13,856 nucleotides of DNA. Origin: Sva-07 sp964592115. Its GTDB lineage: Bacteria > Actinomycetota > Acidimicrobiia > Acidimicrobiales > Ilumatobacteraceae. Location: assembly GCA_964592115.1 (NCBI GenBank), contig CAZQCP010000078.1:1-13856 (forward strand), read 5' to 3'. A program made the translations under genes and the position numbers. Below the pieces are notes generated by a model. That model was not told the origin of the DNA, did not search any database, and saw only the letters and a list, made by a program, of their open reading frames with translations. Numbering within the stretch: the stretch's first letter is position 1; each line of letters starts with the position of its first letter. Below, one piece after another: positions 1-5,721 of this stretch.

Positions 1-505
1 TTCACCGCCGAACGCTTCGACCGCGACCACGCCGCGCTCGCCGTACTGCTCGGGCTCAACGGACTGCGCGTAACCGAGGCATGCGAGACCAACGTCGAAG
101 ATCTGGGCTTCGAGCGCGGGCACCGAACCCTCAAGATCCTCGGGAAGGCAACAAGCCAGCCACCATCCCGCTCGTTCCACGCACGGCACGCACCGTCGAT
201 CTGGCCGTCGGTGAGCGGTGTGAAGGTCCGATCCTTCGGCGACACGATGGCCATCGCCTCGACCGACGCACCGCCCATCGATGGGTCAAGGCGATCGGCG
301 GGCGCGTTGGTCTCGGTCACGTGTACCCGCACATGCTCCGCTCGGCGTTCATCATGGCTGCCCTCGACGCCGGCGTTCCCTACGTGCCGTGCAGATCGCG
401 GCCCGCCACGCCCACCCTCGCACCACCACGATCTACGACCGACGTCGCCAGAACTTCGATCGTCACGCCGCCTACGTCGTCGTCGCATTTGTCGCCAGCG
501 GCTGA
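1..505 (+). pseudogene. Tyrosine recombinase/integrase remnant, 5' cut by window edge, two frameshifts
   Basis: This is the C-terminal catalytic part of a phage-type integrase, which would cut and rejoin DNA through a tyrosine nucleophile. It can only be read by changing frame twice. Frame 1 gives the first catalytic Arg in NGLRVTEAC (Arg at 67-69). After a one-base loss near 145-149 the reading continues as GNKPATIPLVPRTART and contains the HxxR box (HMLR, 330-341). After a second one-base loss near 376-385 it continues as VQIAARHAHPRTTTIYDRR, with the conserved His at 407-409 and the nucleophile Tyr at 434-436, ending at TGA 503-505. All catalytic residues are still recognisable, so decay is recent or the two indels are sequencing errors. 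The N-terminal DNA-binding domain lies outside the window. Its position beside toxin-like genes suggests the edge of a former mobile island. Confidence 0.85.
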
Positions 506-584
506 GCCTTCACATCGGTCCGACCGGATCGACAGTGGACGCTGCTGAGGCTCTCGCAGAGCGACGCTGCGTCAAGCTAAGTTG

Positions 585-812
585 ATGGTCGTGGATCCGG
601 TGATCTTGCAGAGCGCTCGCAAGCATGGAATCCACGATCAGGACATGCTCCACGCCCACCGCAATCCGACACGTGTCTTCGACCTCGACGACCTGACGAT
701 GCTCATCGGAGCTGCAACCGATGGTCGACTGCTCGAGATCGGTGTCACCGACGCCGAGGGGATCGAATTCATCGTCCACGCCATGACCGCACACAACAAG
801 TTCATGAGGTGA
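585..812 (+). CDS. Small BrnT-like hypothetical protein, candidate toxin of a two-gene unit
   Basis: A 75-residue protein that I do not recognise as a named family. It has a KHGI segment near residue 14, a short helix (DQDMLHAH), then beta-strand-like stretches (TRVFDLDD, LTMLIG, LLEIGV, EFIVHAM) and a C-terminal HNKFMR. This helix plus antiparallel-sheet order resembles BrnT/RelE-like small toxins, which is inference from pattern only. ATG 585 is preferred over the adjacent TTG 582. The next gene begins within a few bases of its stop, with that gene's ribosome binding site overlapping this gene's end, so the two are probably translated together. Small first gene plus slightly larger helix-turn-helix partner next to an integrase remnant and mazF fits a toxin-antitoxin module. 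It could equally be an uncharacterised regulator. Confidence 0.6.
   Translation: MVVDPVILQSARKHGIHDQDMLHAHRNPTRVFDLDDLTMLIGAATDGRLLEIGVTDAEGIEFIVHAMTAHNKFMR
806..812 (+). promoter_or_regulatory. Ribosome binding site deciding the start at 818
   Basis: GAGGTGA lies 5 bases before ATG 818 and overlaps the stop codon of the upstream gene (810-812). It favours ATG 818 over the GTG at 809, which would overlap this site, and suggests translational coupling of the two genes. Confidence 0.6.
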
Positions 813-817
813 CTTCC

Positions 818-1090
818 ATGCCCCGCTCGATCCAAGAAATCCTCGACCAAGCCGACGAACTCGCACAACGATTCGAGAGCTATGAACCCGACGCAGCCGA
901 TGAACGGCCCGTGGAGGAGTACATGCTCGAACGCGCTGCCCTCGCCCGGGCGCGCAGCGAGCGACAAGTCGCAGACGCCGTCATCGCCGCACGAGCATCG
1001 GGCGCCTCGTGGCAGAAGATCGGCAGCCTGCTCGGCACATCAGCCCAAGCAGCCCAACAGCGATACGGCGCCCTCATCGACGCGAGCTGA
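818..1090 (+). CDS. Helix-turn-helix protein, candidate antitoxin partner
   Basis: A 90-residue, mostly helical, charged protein. The N-terminal half (IQEILDQADELAQRF) looks like an amphipathic or coiled helix. The C-terminal part, AARASGASWQKIGSLLG followed by TSAQAAQQRYG, has the pattern of a helix-turn-helix of the sigma-region-4/winged type common in small actinobacterial regulators. It follows the 75-residue gene closely, and the start at ATG 818 is chosen because of the GAGGTGA ribosome site. Its likely role is DNA-binding antitoxin and autorepressor of the pair, by analogy with the usual layout of type II modules. No partner interaction can be proven from sequence alone. Confidence 0.6.
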   Translation: MPRSIQEILDQADELAQRFESYEPDAADERPVEEYMLERAALARARSERQVADAVIAARASGASWQKIGSLLGTSAQAAQQRYGALIDAS

Positions 1091-1157
1091 TCGAGAACTG
1101 TCACCTACCGCCGGCTCTGGGACACGAAGTACGAAGAGTCCACGCTGCCGGCGCATC

Positions 1158-1310
1158 TTGCGCGAGGCCGCCCGTCCAGGCGAGAGCACGTCGGACACCC
1201 TGCGTCGTGCCCTGCGGCTGCTGGACCACGAACGGTGGCTCGGGCAGTTCCACGCCGATGCCGAACGGATCGCGGATGAGGACATCAACGCGGAACCCGA
1301 AGCCTGGTGA
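1158..1310 (+). CDS. Shortened ribbon-helix-helix-type antitoxin upstream of mazF
   Basis: From TTG 1158 this frame reads a 50-residue protein: REAARPGESTSDTLRRALRLL, then a polar helix ending DEDINAEPEAW. The ESTSDTLRRAL helix and the acidic tail ending in W are typical of the MazF-partner antitoxins of Actinobacteria, where the tail wraps around the toxin. Such proteins normally have an N-terminal beta strand and about 70-80 residues. Upstream of 1158 the frame is open but reads as non-coding sequence, with no usual start codon and no ribosome site. Either the N-terminal DNA-binding strand has been lost or the start is unusual. The stop overlaps the mazF GTG by 4 bases, so the pair is translationally coupled. 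Confidence 0.5.
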   Translation: MREAARPGESTSDTLRRALRLLDHERWLGQFHADAERIADEDINAEPEAW

Positions 1311-1645
1311 TCCGCGGCGCCATCTACCGCATCGACCTCGGCCGAGCGCGGGGTCATGAACAGCGCGGGCGACGGCTTGGCCTGGTCGTCTCGCCCTCGG
1401 AATCGCCGCTGCCGGTGGTCACCGTCGTCCCCACCTCGACCTCGGCCCAACCCGCGATCCACCGGCCCGAGTTGGAAGTCGCCGGCATCCAGACGCGGAT
1501 GCTCGTCGATCAGATCCGCTCGATCGACATCGACTACGTGACCGGCGAGCCGGTGGACTACCTCTCCCGCGACCAGATGGTCGAAGTGGAACTCGCCCTC
1601 GCCCGCTACCTCGGCATCGCCTCGATCGCACTCCCGCGCGCCTGA
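1307..1645 (+). CDS. mazF: MazF/PemK-family mRNA interferase toxin
   Basis: A 112-residue protein of normal MazF length. It opens with the family signature IRGAIYRIDLG, continues with RGRRLGLVVSPSE and VVTVVPTSTSAQP (the barrel strands that carry the catalytic Arg and Thr), and ends with MLVDQIRSIDI and a C-terminal helix (MVEVELALARYLGI). MazF toxins are sequence-specific endoribonucleases that cut mRNA in the cytoplasm and are held off by the cognate antitoxin. It starts at GTG 1307 in a GTGA overlap with the upstream antitoxin stop. If the antitoxin is truly truncated, control of this toxin would rely on the remaining neutralising tail, or the toxin may have weakened. Confidence 0.88.
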   Translation: MIRGAIYRIDLGRARGHEQRGRRLGLVVSPSESPLPVVTVVPTSTSAQPAIHRPELEVAGIQTRMLVDQIRSIDIDYVTGEPVDYLSRDQMVEVELALARYLGIASIALPRA

Positions 1646-1700
1646 CAGCCCGCAGCCCCAGCCTGCCGGGCGGCTCGATCATCGACCTCGTCGCACACGG

Positions 1701-1751
1701 CGATCTCGTGAACAAATCGCGGCGAGGAGGCGCAATTCGTTCACGAGATCG
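1701..1751. terminator. Inverted repeat between convergent mazF and uppS
   Basis: Two 17-base arms (1701-1717 and 1735-1751) with one mismatch enclose a 17-base spacer. It sits between the 3' ends of two convergent genes, where a bidirectional terminator is expected. There is no T-run on either side, so a classical intrinsic terminator is not certain. It could also be a protein-binding site or the scar at the boundary of the accessory patch. Confidence 0.5.
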
Positions 1752-1768
1752 GTCTGGCGTTCGTCAGA

Positions 1769-2470
1769 TCAGCCGACGAGGGCGAGCGCGGCGTCGAGCT
1801 CGGCTTCACCGAAGTCGGGCCAGGCCGTCTCGGCGAAGTAGATCGCCGCGCCAGCGGCTTGCCAGAGCAAGAAGTTCGACACGCGCAGTTCTCCACTCGT
1901 GCGCACGAGCACGTCGACCGGAGGGAGCTCGGGCAGGTACAGGTGCTCGCCGATCGTGTCGACCGTGACGCCGTCGGGCGAGCGGCGGGCGGCGTCGACG
2001 GCAGCGACGAGCTCCGAGCGTCCGCCGTAGTCGAACGCGACGGTCAACACCATGCCCGTGTTGCGTGCGGTGTCGGCGATCGCCTTGCGAATTGCCCGCT
2101 GCACGTACTTCGGCGTGCGTGCGTCGGGGGAGTCGAACGGGCGACCGATCCACTGGATCCGCACGTTCAGCTCGTTGAGCTCCTTGACGCGTCCGAACAG
2201 CTTCTCGTGGAGGCCGAGGATGTGACGCACCTCGGGACGCGGGCGCTGCCAGTTCTCTGTCGAGAACCCGAACACGGTCAACCAGCCGATGTTGCGCTTC
2301 ACGGCGACACGCACGAGGCGGGCGAGGTTCTCCTCGCCTTCGGTGTGCCCCTCCGTGCGCGGCAAACCCCGCCGGCCAGCCCAGCGACCGTTGCCATCCA
2401 TGATGCAGGCGACGTGCAGCAGCTGGCCGGACGCTGTCGACCCGGGAGCTGTCGACGCCTCATCGGTCAC
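1769..2470 (-). CDS. uppS: Z-isoprenyl diphosphate synthase (UppS family), catalytic type, short C-terminus
   Basis: This enzyme condenses isopentenyl diphosphate units onto an allylic primer to make the polyprenyl carrier used in cell-wall synthesis. The protein has 233 residues from GTG 2470. The catalytic loop MDGNGRW is at residues 24-30 (Asp25), followed by FGFSTENW (68-74), FDYGGRSEL (147-154) and RTSGELRVSNFLLWQ (190-204). Two things are odd. The Glu that follows in most homologs (AYAELYF, E213 in E. coli) is Ala209 here, in AGAAIYF. The chain also stops after DAALALVG, without the usual C-terminal RRFGG, which carries the RxG motif. Both missing elements are present in the divergently transcribed relative 93 bases away, suggesting the two proteins work together. 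A TAGCGT hexamer 6 bases before the GTG suggests a leaderless transcript. Confidence 0.93.
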   Translation of the reverse strand: MTDEASTAPGSTASGQLLHVACIMDGNGRWAGRRGLPRTEGHTEGEENLARLVRVAVKRNIGWLTVFGFSTENWQRPRPEVRHILGLHEKLFGRVKELNELNVRIQWIGRPFDSPDARTPKYVQRAIRKAIADTARNTGMVLTVAFDYGGRSELVAAVDAARRSPDGVTVDTIGEHLYLPELPPVDVLVRTSGELRVSNFLLWQAAGAAIYFAETAWPDFGEAELDAALALVG

Positions 2471-2476
2471 GTCGCC

Positions 2477-2482
2477 ACGCTA
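2477..2482 (-). promoter_or_regulatory. Predicted -10 element for uppS
   Basis: TAGCGT on the minus strand, 6 bases upstream of the uppS GTG. This fits the TAnnnT rule for actinobacterial leaderless promoters. No convincing -35 was found. Confidence 0.4.
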
Positions 2483-2563
2483 GTGCCGTCCTCGGCGCCG
2501 TCACGTGGCACATGGCGAGTGTCCCTACCCCTCGATCGCGCCGCAGCGTGGAAGAATGATGAC

Positions 2564-3157
2564 GTGGCTGTTTCTGTGCGCCGGTCGTCGTCCGCCCCCG
2601 GTGCCGCGCCCGGACCGGGCCGCGAGCCGCGAGCGGCCGCGGACCAGTTGTTGCGCCACGTGATGGTCGTCGGTGGCACGCTCGGCGAGTGGGATGCCCT
2701 CGGCGAAGCGCAGTGGCATGAGCTCGTGAGCGGCTTGGGTGATGTCGCCGACCGCGCCGGCGCGTCGTTTCTCACGCTGCGGGCGTACGAGTCGGGATCG
2801 CACGCCGCCGACCTCGATCGTTGGGAGCGCCACATCGGCGAGTGCCTCGTCATCGTCGACCCGTGCGGCGACGGACGACAGCGGTTCGCCGAATCGATGC
2901 GGCGGCTCCCGGCATCCGAACCGGTCAACGAGGCGACCGTCGCCGAGATGCTGTACGCACCCGCCGACGTCGAACCCGACCTGATCGTCGTGCTGGGACC
3001 GTCCACACGCCTGCCGCCGTCGCTGGTGTGGGAACTCGCCTACAGCGAGCTCGTGTTCCATCCAACGGCGTGGCAGGCGCTCGCGCCGGACGACCTCATC
3101 GACGCGATCGCCGACTTCGCCAAGCGTTCGAGGCGCTTCGGCGGCCTCGACGAGTGA
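2564..3157 (+). CDS. Degenerate cis-prenyltransferase-like protein, probable non-catalytic subunit
   Basis: A 197-residue protein that aligns by eye with the UppS fold from residue 32 on. HVMVVGGTLGEWDAL matches HVACIMDGNGRWAG of UppS, LTLRAYE matches LTVFGFS, and DPCGDGRQRFAESMRRL matches the DYGGRSEL region. The catalytic Asp and the DGNGR loop are gone (GGTLGE), and the RTSGE..R.S diphosphate motif is reduced to VLGPSTRLPPS. By contrast, the metal/IPP Glu is kept (ELAYSELVF, Glu162) and the C-terminal RRFGG is intact (RxG at 191-193). These are the two elements missing from the neighbouring UppS. The pattern resembles the eukaryotic NgBR/Nus1 subunit. The start at GTG 2564 has GGAAG nine bases upstream; the first 30 residues are Ala/Pro/Gly-rich and probably flexible. 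recO follows 10 bases after its stop. Confidence 0.75.
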   Translation: MAVSVRRSSSAPGAAPGPGREPRAAADQLLRHVMVVGGTLGEWDALGEAQWHELVSGLGDVADRAGASFLTLRAYESGSHAADLDRWERHIGECLVIVDPCGDGRQRFAESMRRLPASEPVNEATVAEMLYAPADVEPDLIVVLGPSTRLPPSLVWELAYSELVFHPTAWQALAPDDLIDAIADFAKRSRRFGGLDE

Positions 3158-3167
3158 GCACGCCCAC

Positions 3168-3905
3168 GTGAGCCGCAGGGGCGAGCTCTACCGAGACCAA
3201 GGTGTCGTGCTGCGCACGTACAAGCTGCGCGAATCTGACCGCATCGTCGTGTTCCACACGGCCGAGAACGGCAAGGTCCGCGCCGTCGCCAAGGGGGTGC
3301 GCAAGACGAAGTCGCGCTTCGGGGCGCGGCTCGAACCGATGAGTCACGTGCGCCTCTTGCTCTACCGCGGGCGCGAGCTCGACATCGTCAGTCAGGCCGA
3401 GGCAGTCGAGCCGCTGTCGCCGATGCTGTCGTCGCTCGACCGCGCTTCGCAAGGACTGGCGGTGCTCGAAGCGGTCGACCAACTGTCGCTCGAACGGGAG
3501 CCGAACCCGCAGCTCTACAGGATGCTCGTCGGTGTGTTGCGCACGATCGCCGTCGATCCGTCGCCGCTGAACGTGGCCGCGTTCTACTGGAAGTTGCTGG
3601 CGAACGAGGGCATGCGCCCCGAGCTCGACCGTTGCCTGCGCTGCGGAAGTGACGGGAGCGAGGTGGCGTTCGTCGCCTTCGACCTGAACGAGGGCGGGGT
3701 GTTGTGTCGCAACTGCCGTTCGGGTCAGTCGATCAGCCCGGCTGCGCTGGAGATCGTGCGCGACATCCTCGGCGGCCGGCTCGTGCAGGCGCTCGCGCTG
3801 CCGGACTCGCCCGCCACACACGAGGTGTCGGCGCTCGCCACCCGCGCCCTCGAGTTCCACATCGAGCGTCGCTTGAAGGCCGTGGCGATGTTCGAAGCCC
3901 ACTGA
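3168..3905 (+). CDS. recO: DNA repair protein RecO
   Basis: RecO promotes RecA loading onto SSB-coated single-stranded DNA with RecR in recombinational repair. The protein has 245 residues, the normal length. The N-terminal OB-fold is visible as YRDQGVVLRTYKLRESDRIV, then GKVRAVAKGVRKTKSRFG and LEPMSHVRLLLYRGRELDIV. The helical C-terminal domain contains a zinc finger with Cys156, Cys159, Cys180 and Cys183 (CLRCG and CRNC). GTG 3168 is the start that begins the OB-fold cleanly. It lies 10 bases after the cis-prenyltransferase-like gene and is probably cotranscribed with it; recO and uppS are neighbours in many actinobacteria. A hairpin repeat begins 6 bases after its stop. Confidence 0.95.
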   Translation: MSRRGELYRDQGVVLRTYKLRESDRIVVFHTAENGKVRAVAKGVRKTKSRFGARLEPMSHVRLLLYRGRELDIVSQAEAVEPLSPMLSSLDRASQGLAVLEAVDQLSLEREPNPQLYRMLVGVLRTIAVDPSPLNVAAFYWKLLANEGMRPELDRCLRCGSDGSEVAFVAFDLNEGGVLCRNCRSGQSISPAALEIVRDILGGRLVQALALPDSPATHEVSALATRALEFHIERRLKAVAMFEAH

Positions 3906-3911
3906 CATCCA

Positions 3912-4013
3912 GATTGCATCCGGGGTCAGACACCACATGCAACAGCACACATGGTGCTGGCTGGCCTGGCGCTGGTGCGCGGTTGCATCTGGTGTCTGAC
4001 CCCGGATGCAATC
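3912..4013. repeat. 102-bp palindromic repeat, copy 1 (REP/MITE-like)
   Basis: Two 32-base arms (3912-3943 and 3982-4013) form an inverted repeat with a single mismatch around a 38-base centre. The core of the arm is GGGGTCAGACACC. Copy 2 at 6494-6595 is the same length with 96 of 102 bases identical, including the centre. This copy separates recO from glyS on the same strand, so it may act as a transcription stop or mRNA-stabilising hairpin. I infer a REP/BIME-like or miniature transposable element family; no transposase is encoded in it. Confidence 0.85.
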
Positions 4014-4041
4014 CGTCGGGCTCGGCGGGTGACCGCGTCGG

Positions 4042-4047
4042 TAGCCT
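4042..4047 (+). promoter_or_regulatory. Predicted -10 element for glyS
   Basis: TAGCCT lies 9 bases before the glyS ATG. It is just downstream of the repeat, so glyS probably has its own promoter and a leaderless or nearly leaderless message. Confidence 0.4.
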
Positions 4048-4056
4048 GGCCGCTCT

Positions 4057-5367
4057 ATGCCAGCGACCGACCTCGAACAGATCGTCAGCCTCTGCAAGCG
4101 CCGAGGCTTCGTCTACCAGTCGGCGGAGATCTACGGCGGCTTTCGCTCGACGTACGACTACGGGCCACTCGGGTCGCTGCTCTTGCGCAACGTCAAAGAG
4201 GCGTGGGTGCGGTCGATGGTGCAGAAGCGTGACGACGTCGTGCTGATCGATGCGGCGATCCTCGGCCCGCCCCAGATCTGGCAGGCGTCGGGTCACCTGG
4301 CGAACTTCACCGACCCGCTCGTCGACTGCACGAACTGCAAGCAACGATTCCGACTCGACAAGCTCGACGACCCCGACACCTGCCCGAACTGTCAGGCCAC
4401 GAAGAGCTTCACCGAGGCACGCGAGTTCAACCTGATGTTCAAGACCCAGGCCGGCCCGGTCGAGGGGTCGGGCGCCGACGCCTACCTCCGCCCCGAAACC
4501 GCGCAGGGCATGTTCACGAACTTCGCCAACGTGCTCCAGACGTCGCGCAAGAAGCCACCGTTCGGCATCGCCCAGGTCGGCAAGAGCTTCCGCAACGAGA
4601 TCACGCCGCAGAACTGGATCTTCCGCACCCGCGAGTTCGAGCAGATGGAGCTCGAGTTCTTCGTACCTCCTGACGAGGGCACGAAGTGGTACGAGTACTG
4701 GTGCCAGGCGCGCCTCGACTGGTACATCGAGCACGGGATCCCCGCCGACATGTTGCGCCTGCGGGCCCACGACGCCGATGAGCTGTCTCACTACTCGGTC
4801 GGCACCGCCGACGTGGAGTACCTGTTCCCGTGGGGATTCGACGAGCTCGAGGGCATCGCCAACCGCACCGATTACGACCTGAACCAGCACGCCGAGCATT
4901 CCGGCGAGCGTCTCGACTACTTCGACCCACAAACGAACGAGCGCTACGTGCCCCACGTGATCGAGCCGGCCGCCGGCGCCACGCGCACGATGGCCGCGTT
5001 CTTGCTCGCGGCGTACGACGAGGACGAGGTCAACGGTGAGGCGCGCACCGTGTTGCGCCTCCACCCGCGCCTCGCGCCCTACAAGGTGGCGGTACTGCCG
5101 CTGTCGAAGAAGGACACGCTGACACCGCTCGCCCAGGAGGTCCGAGCACTGGTCGCCGACCGCTACATGGTCGACTACGACGAGACCCAGAACATCGGCA
5201 AGCGCTACCGGCGGCAGGACGAGATCGGCACGCCGCTCGCCGTCACGGTCGACTTCGATTCGTTGGAGGATCGCGCTGTCACCGTGCGCGACCGCGACAC
5301 GACCGAGCAGGTGCGTGTGCCGATCGACGAGCTGATGACGACGCTCGGCGACCGGTTGGGCTTCTGA
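4057..5367 (+). CDS. glyS: Glycyl-tRNA synthetase, single-chain alpha2 type
   Basis: Attaches glycine to tRNA-Gly in the cytoplasm, using ATP. The protein has 436 residues, slightly shorter than the usual 450-470. The N-terminus LEQIVSLCKRRGFVYQSAEIYGG and YDYGPLG are family hallmarks. A zinc-binding insertion has Cys91, Cys94, Cys109 and Cys112 (CTNC, CPNC). RPETAQGMF (145-153) and class II motif 2, FRNEITPQNWIFRTREFEQ (178-196), bind ATP and glycine. Motif 3 appears as EPAAGATRTMAAFL, and the C-terminal anticodon-binding domain begins near LAPYKVAVLPL. No ribosome site is visible, consistent with the leaderless promoter proposed upstream. It is the alpha2 form, so no separate beta subunit is needed. 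Confidence 0.97.
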   Translation: MPATDLEQIVSLCKRRGFVYQSAEIYGGFRSTYDYGPLGSLLLRNVKEAWVRSMVQKRDDVVLIDAAILGPPQIWQASGHLANFTDPLVDCTNCKQRFRLDKLDDPDTCPNCQATKSFTEAREFNLMFKTQAGPVEGSGADAYLRPETAQGMFTNFANVLQTSRKKPPFGIAQVGKSFRNEITPQNWIFRTREFEQMELEFFVPPDEGTKWYEYWCQARLDWYIEHGIPADMLRLRAHDADELSHYSVGTADVEYLFPWGFDELEGIANRTDYDLNQHAEHSGERLDYFDPQTNERYVPHVIEPAAGATRTMAAFLLAAYDEDEVNGEARTVLRLHPRLAPYKVAVLPLSKKDTLTPLAQEVRALVADRYMVDYDETQNIGKRYRRQDEIGTPLAVTVDFDSLEDRAVTVRDRDTTEQVRVPIDELMTTLGDRLGF

Positions 5368-5381
5368 CGCGACGCGAGCGC

Positions 5382-5387
5382 TACGGT
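5382..5387 (+). promoter_or_regulatory. Predicted -10 element for the monooxygenase gene
   Basis: TACGGT lies 8 bases before ATG 5396, in the 28-base gap after glyS. It fits the same leaderless pattern as the other genes here. Confidence 0.35.
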
Positions 5388-5395
5388 CGGCGGCC

Positions 5396-5701
5396 ATGAG
5401 CCAAGTAGCGATGATCGCCAAGTTCACCTGCGTCGACGGCAAGCGCGACGACCTCTACGCCGGCCTCGCGCCGATGATGGACCACGTCGGGTCCGAGGAC
5501 GGCACGCTGCTGTACCAGCTGCTGGAGGACCCGAACGACGCGAACGTGGCCTACATGTACGAGCTGTATCGCGACAGCGATGCGCTGACCGCCCACTCCA
5601 CGAGCGACGTGATGAAGCAGATCATGAACGCGTTCGGTGGTGTTCTCGCCGGTCGGCCCGAGCTGACGATGCTCACCCCGGTCCGCGGCAAGGGTCTTTG
5701 A
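5396..5701 (+). CDS. ABM-domain protein, putative quinol monooxygenase (YgiN-like)
   Basis: A 101-residue single-domain protein. It begins MSQVAMIAKFTCVDGKRDDLYAGL and continues DGTLLYQLLEDPNDANVAYMYELYRD, then a helix around AHSTSDVMKQIMNAFGG and a final strand PELTMLTPV. This is the antibiotic-biosynthesis-monooxygenase dimeric alpha/beta-barrel pattern, in which strands from two subunits form one barrel. Members oxidise quinols or other aromatic compounds without a bound metal or flavin, but many have unknown substrates, so only the fold is firm. It sits between glyS and trpC. A TTG start for trpC would overlap its stop, so trpC may be cotranscribed with it. Confidence 0.85.
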   Translation: MSQVAMIAKFTCVDGKRDDLYAGLAPMMDHVGSEDGTLLYQLLEDPNDANVAYMYELYRDSDALTAHSTSDVMKQIMNAFGGVLAGRPELTMLTPVRGKGL

Positions 5702-5721
5702 CCGGATCTTCGGCAGGTTCG

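Noticed and set aside
1859..3157. A 432-codon plus-strand frame covering uppS and the next gene
   Set aside because: The first 235 codons are the antisense of uppS. Only the part from about 2564 has family-like sequence, so the gene starts there.
3912..4013. CRISPR array or tRNA-like structure
   Set aside because: There is one inverted repeat per site, no regularly spaced direct repeats, and no clover-leaf or conserved tRNA bases.
3733..5442. A 569-codon open frame on the minus strand opposite glyS
   Set aside because: It is the antisense of glyS, rich in Arg/Val/Leu with no recognisable motif; the plus-strand GlyRS is unambiguous.
5698..5721. TTG 5698 as the trpC start
   Set aside because: It would overlap the upstream stop neatly, but adds TGSSAGS-type residues not expected in the family; ATG 5722 begins the normal N-terminal helix. 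It cannot be fully excluded.
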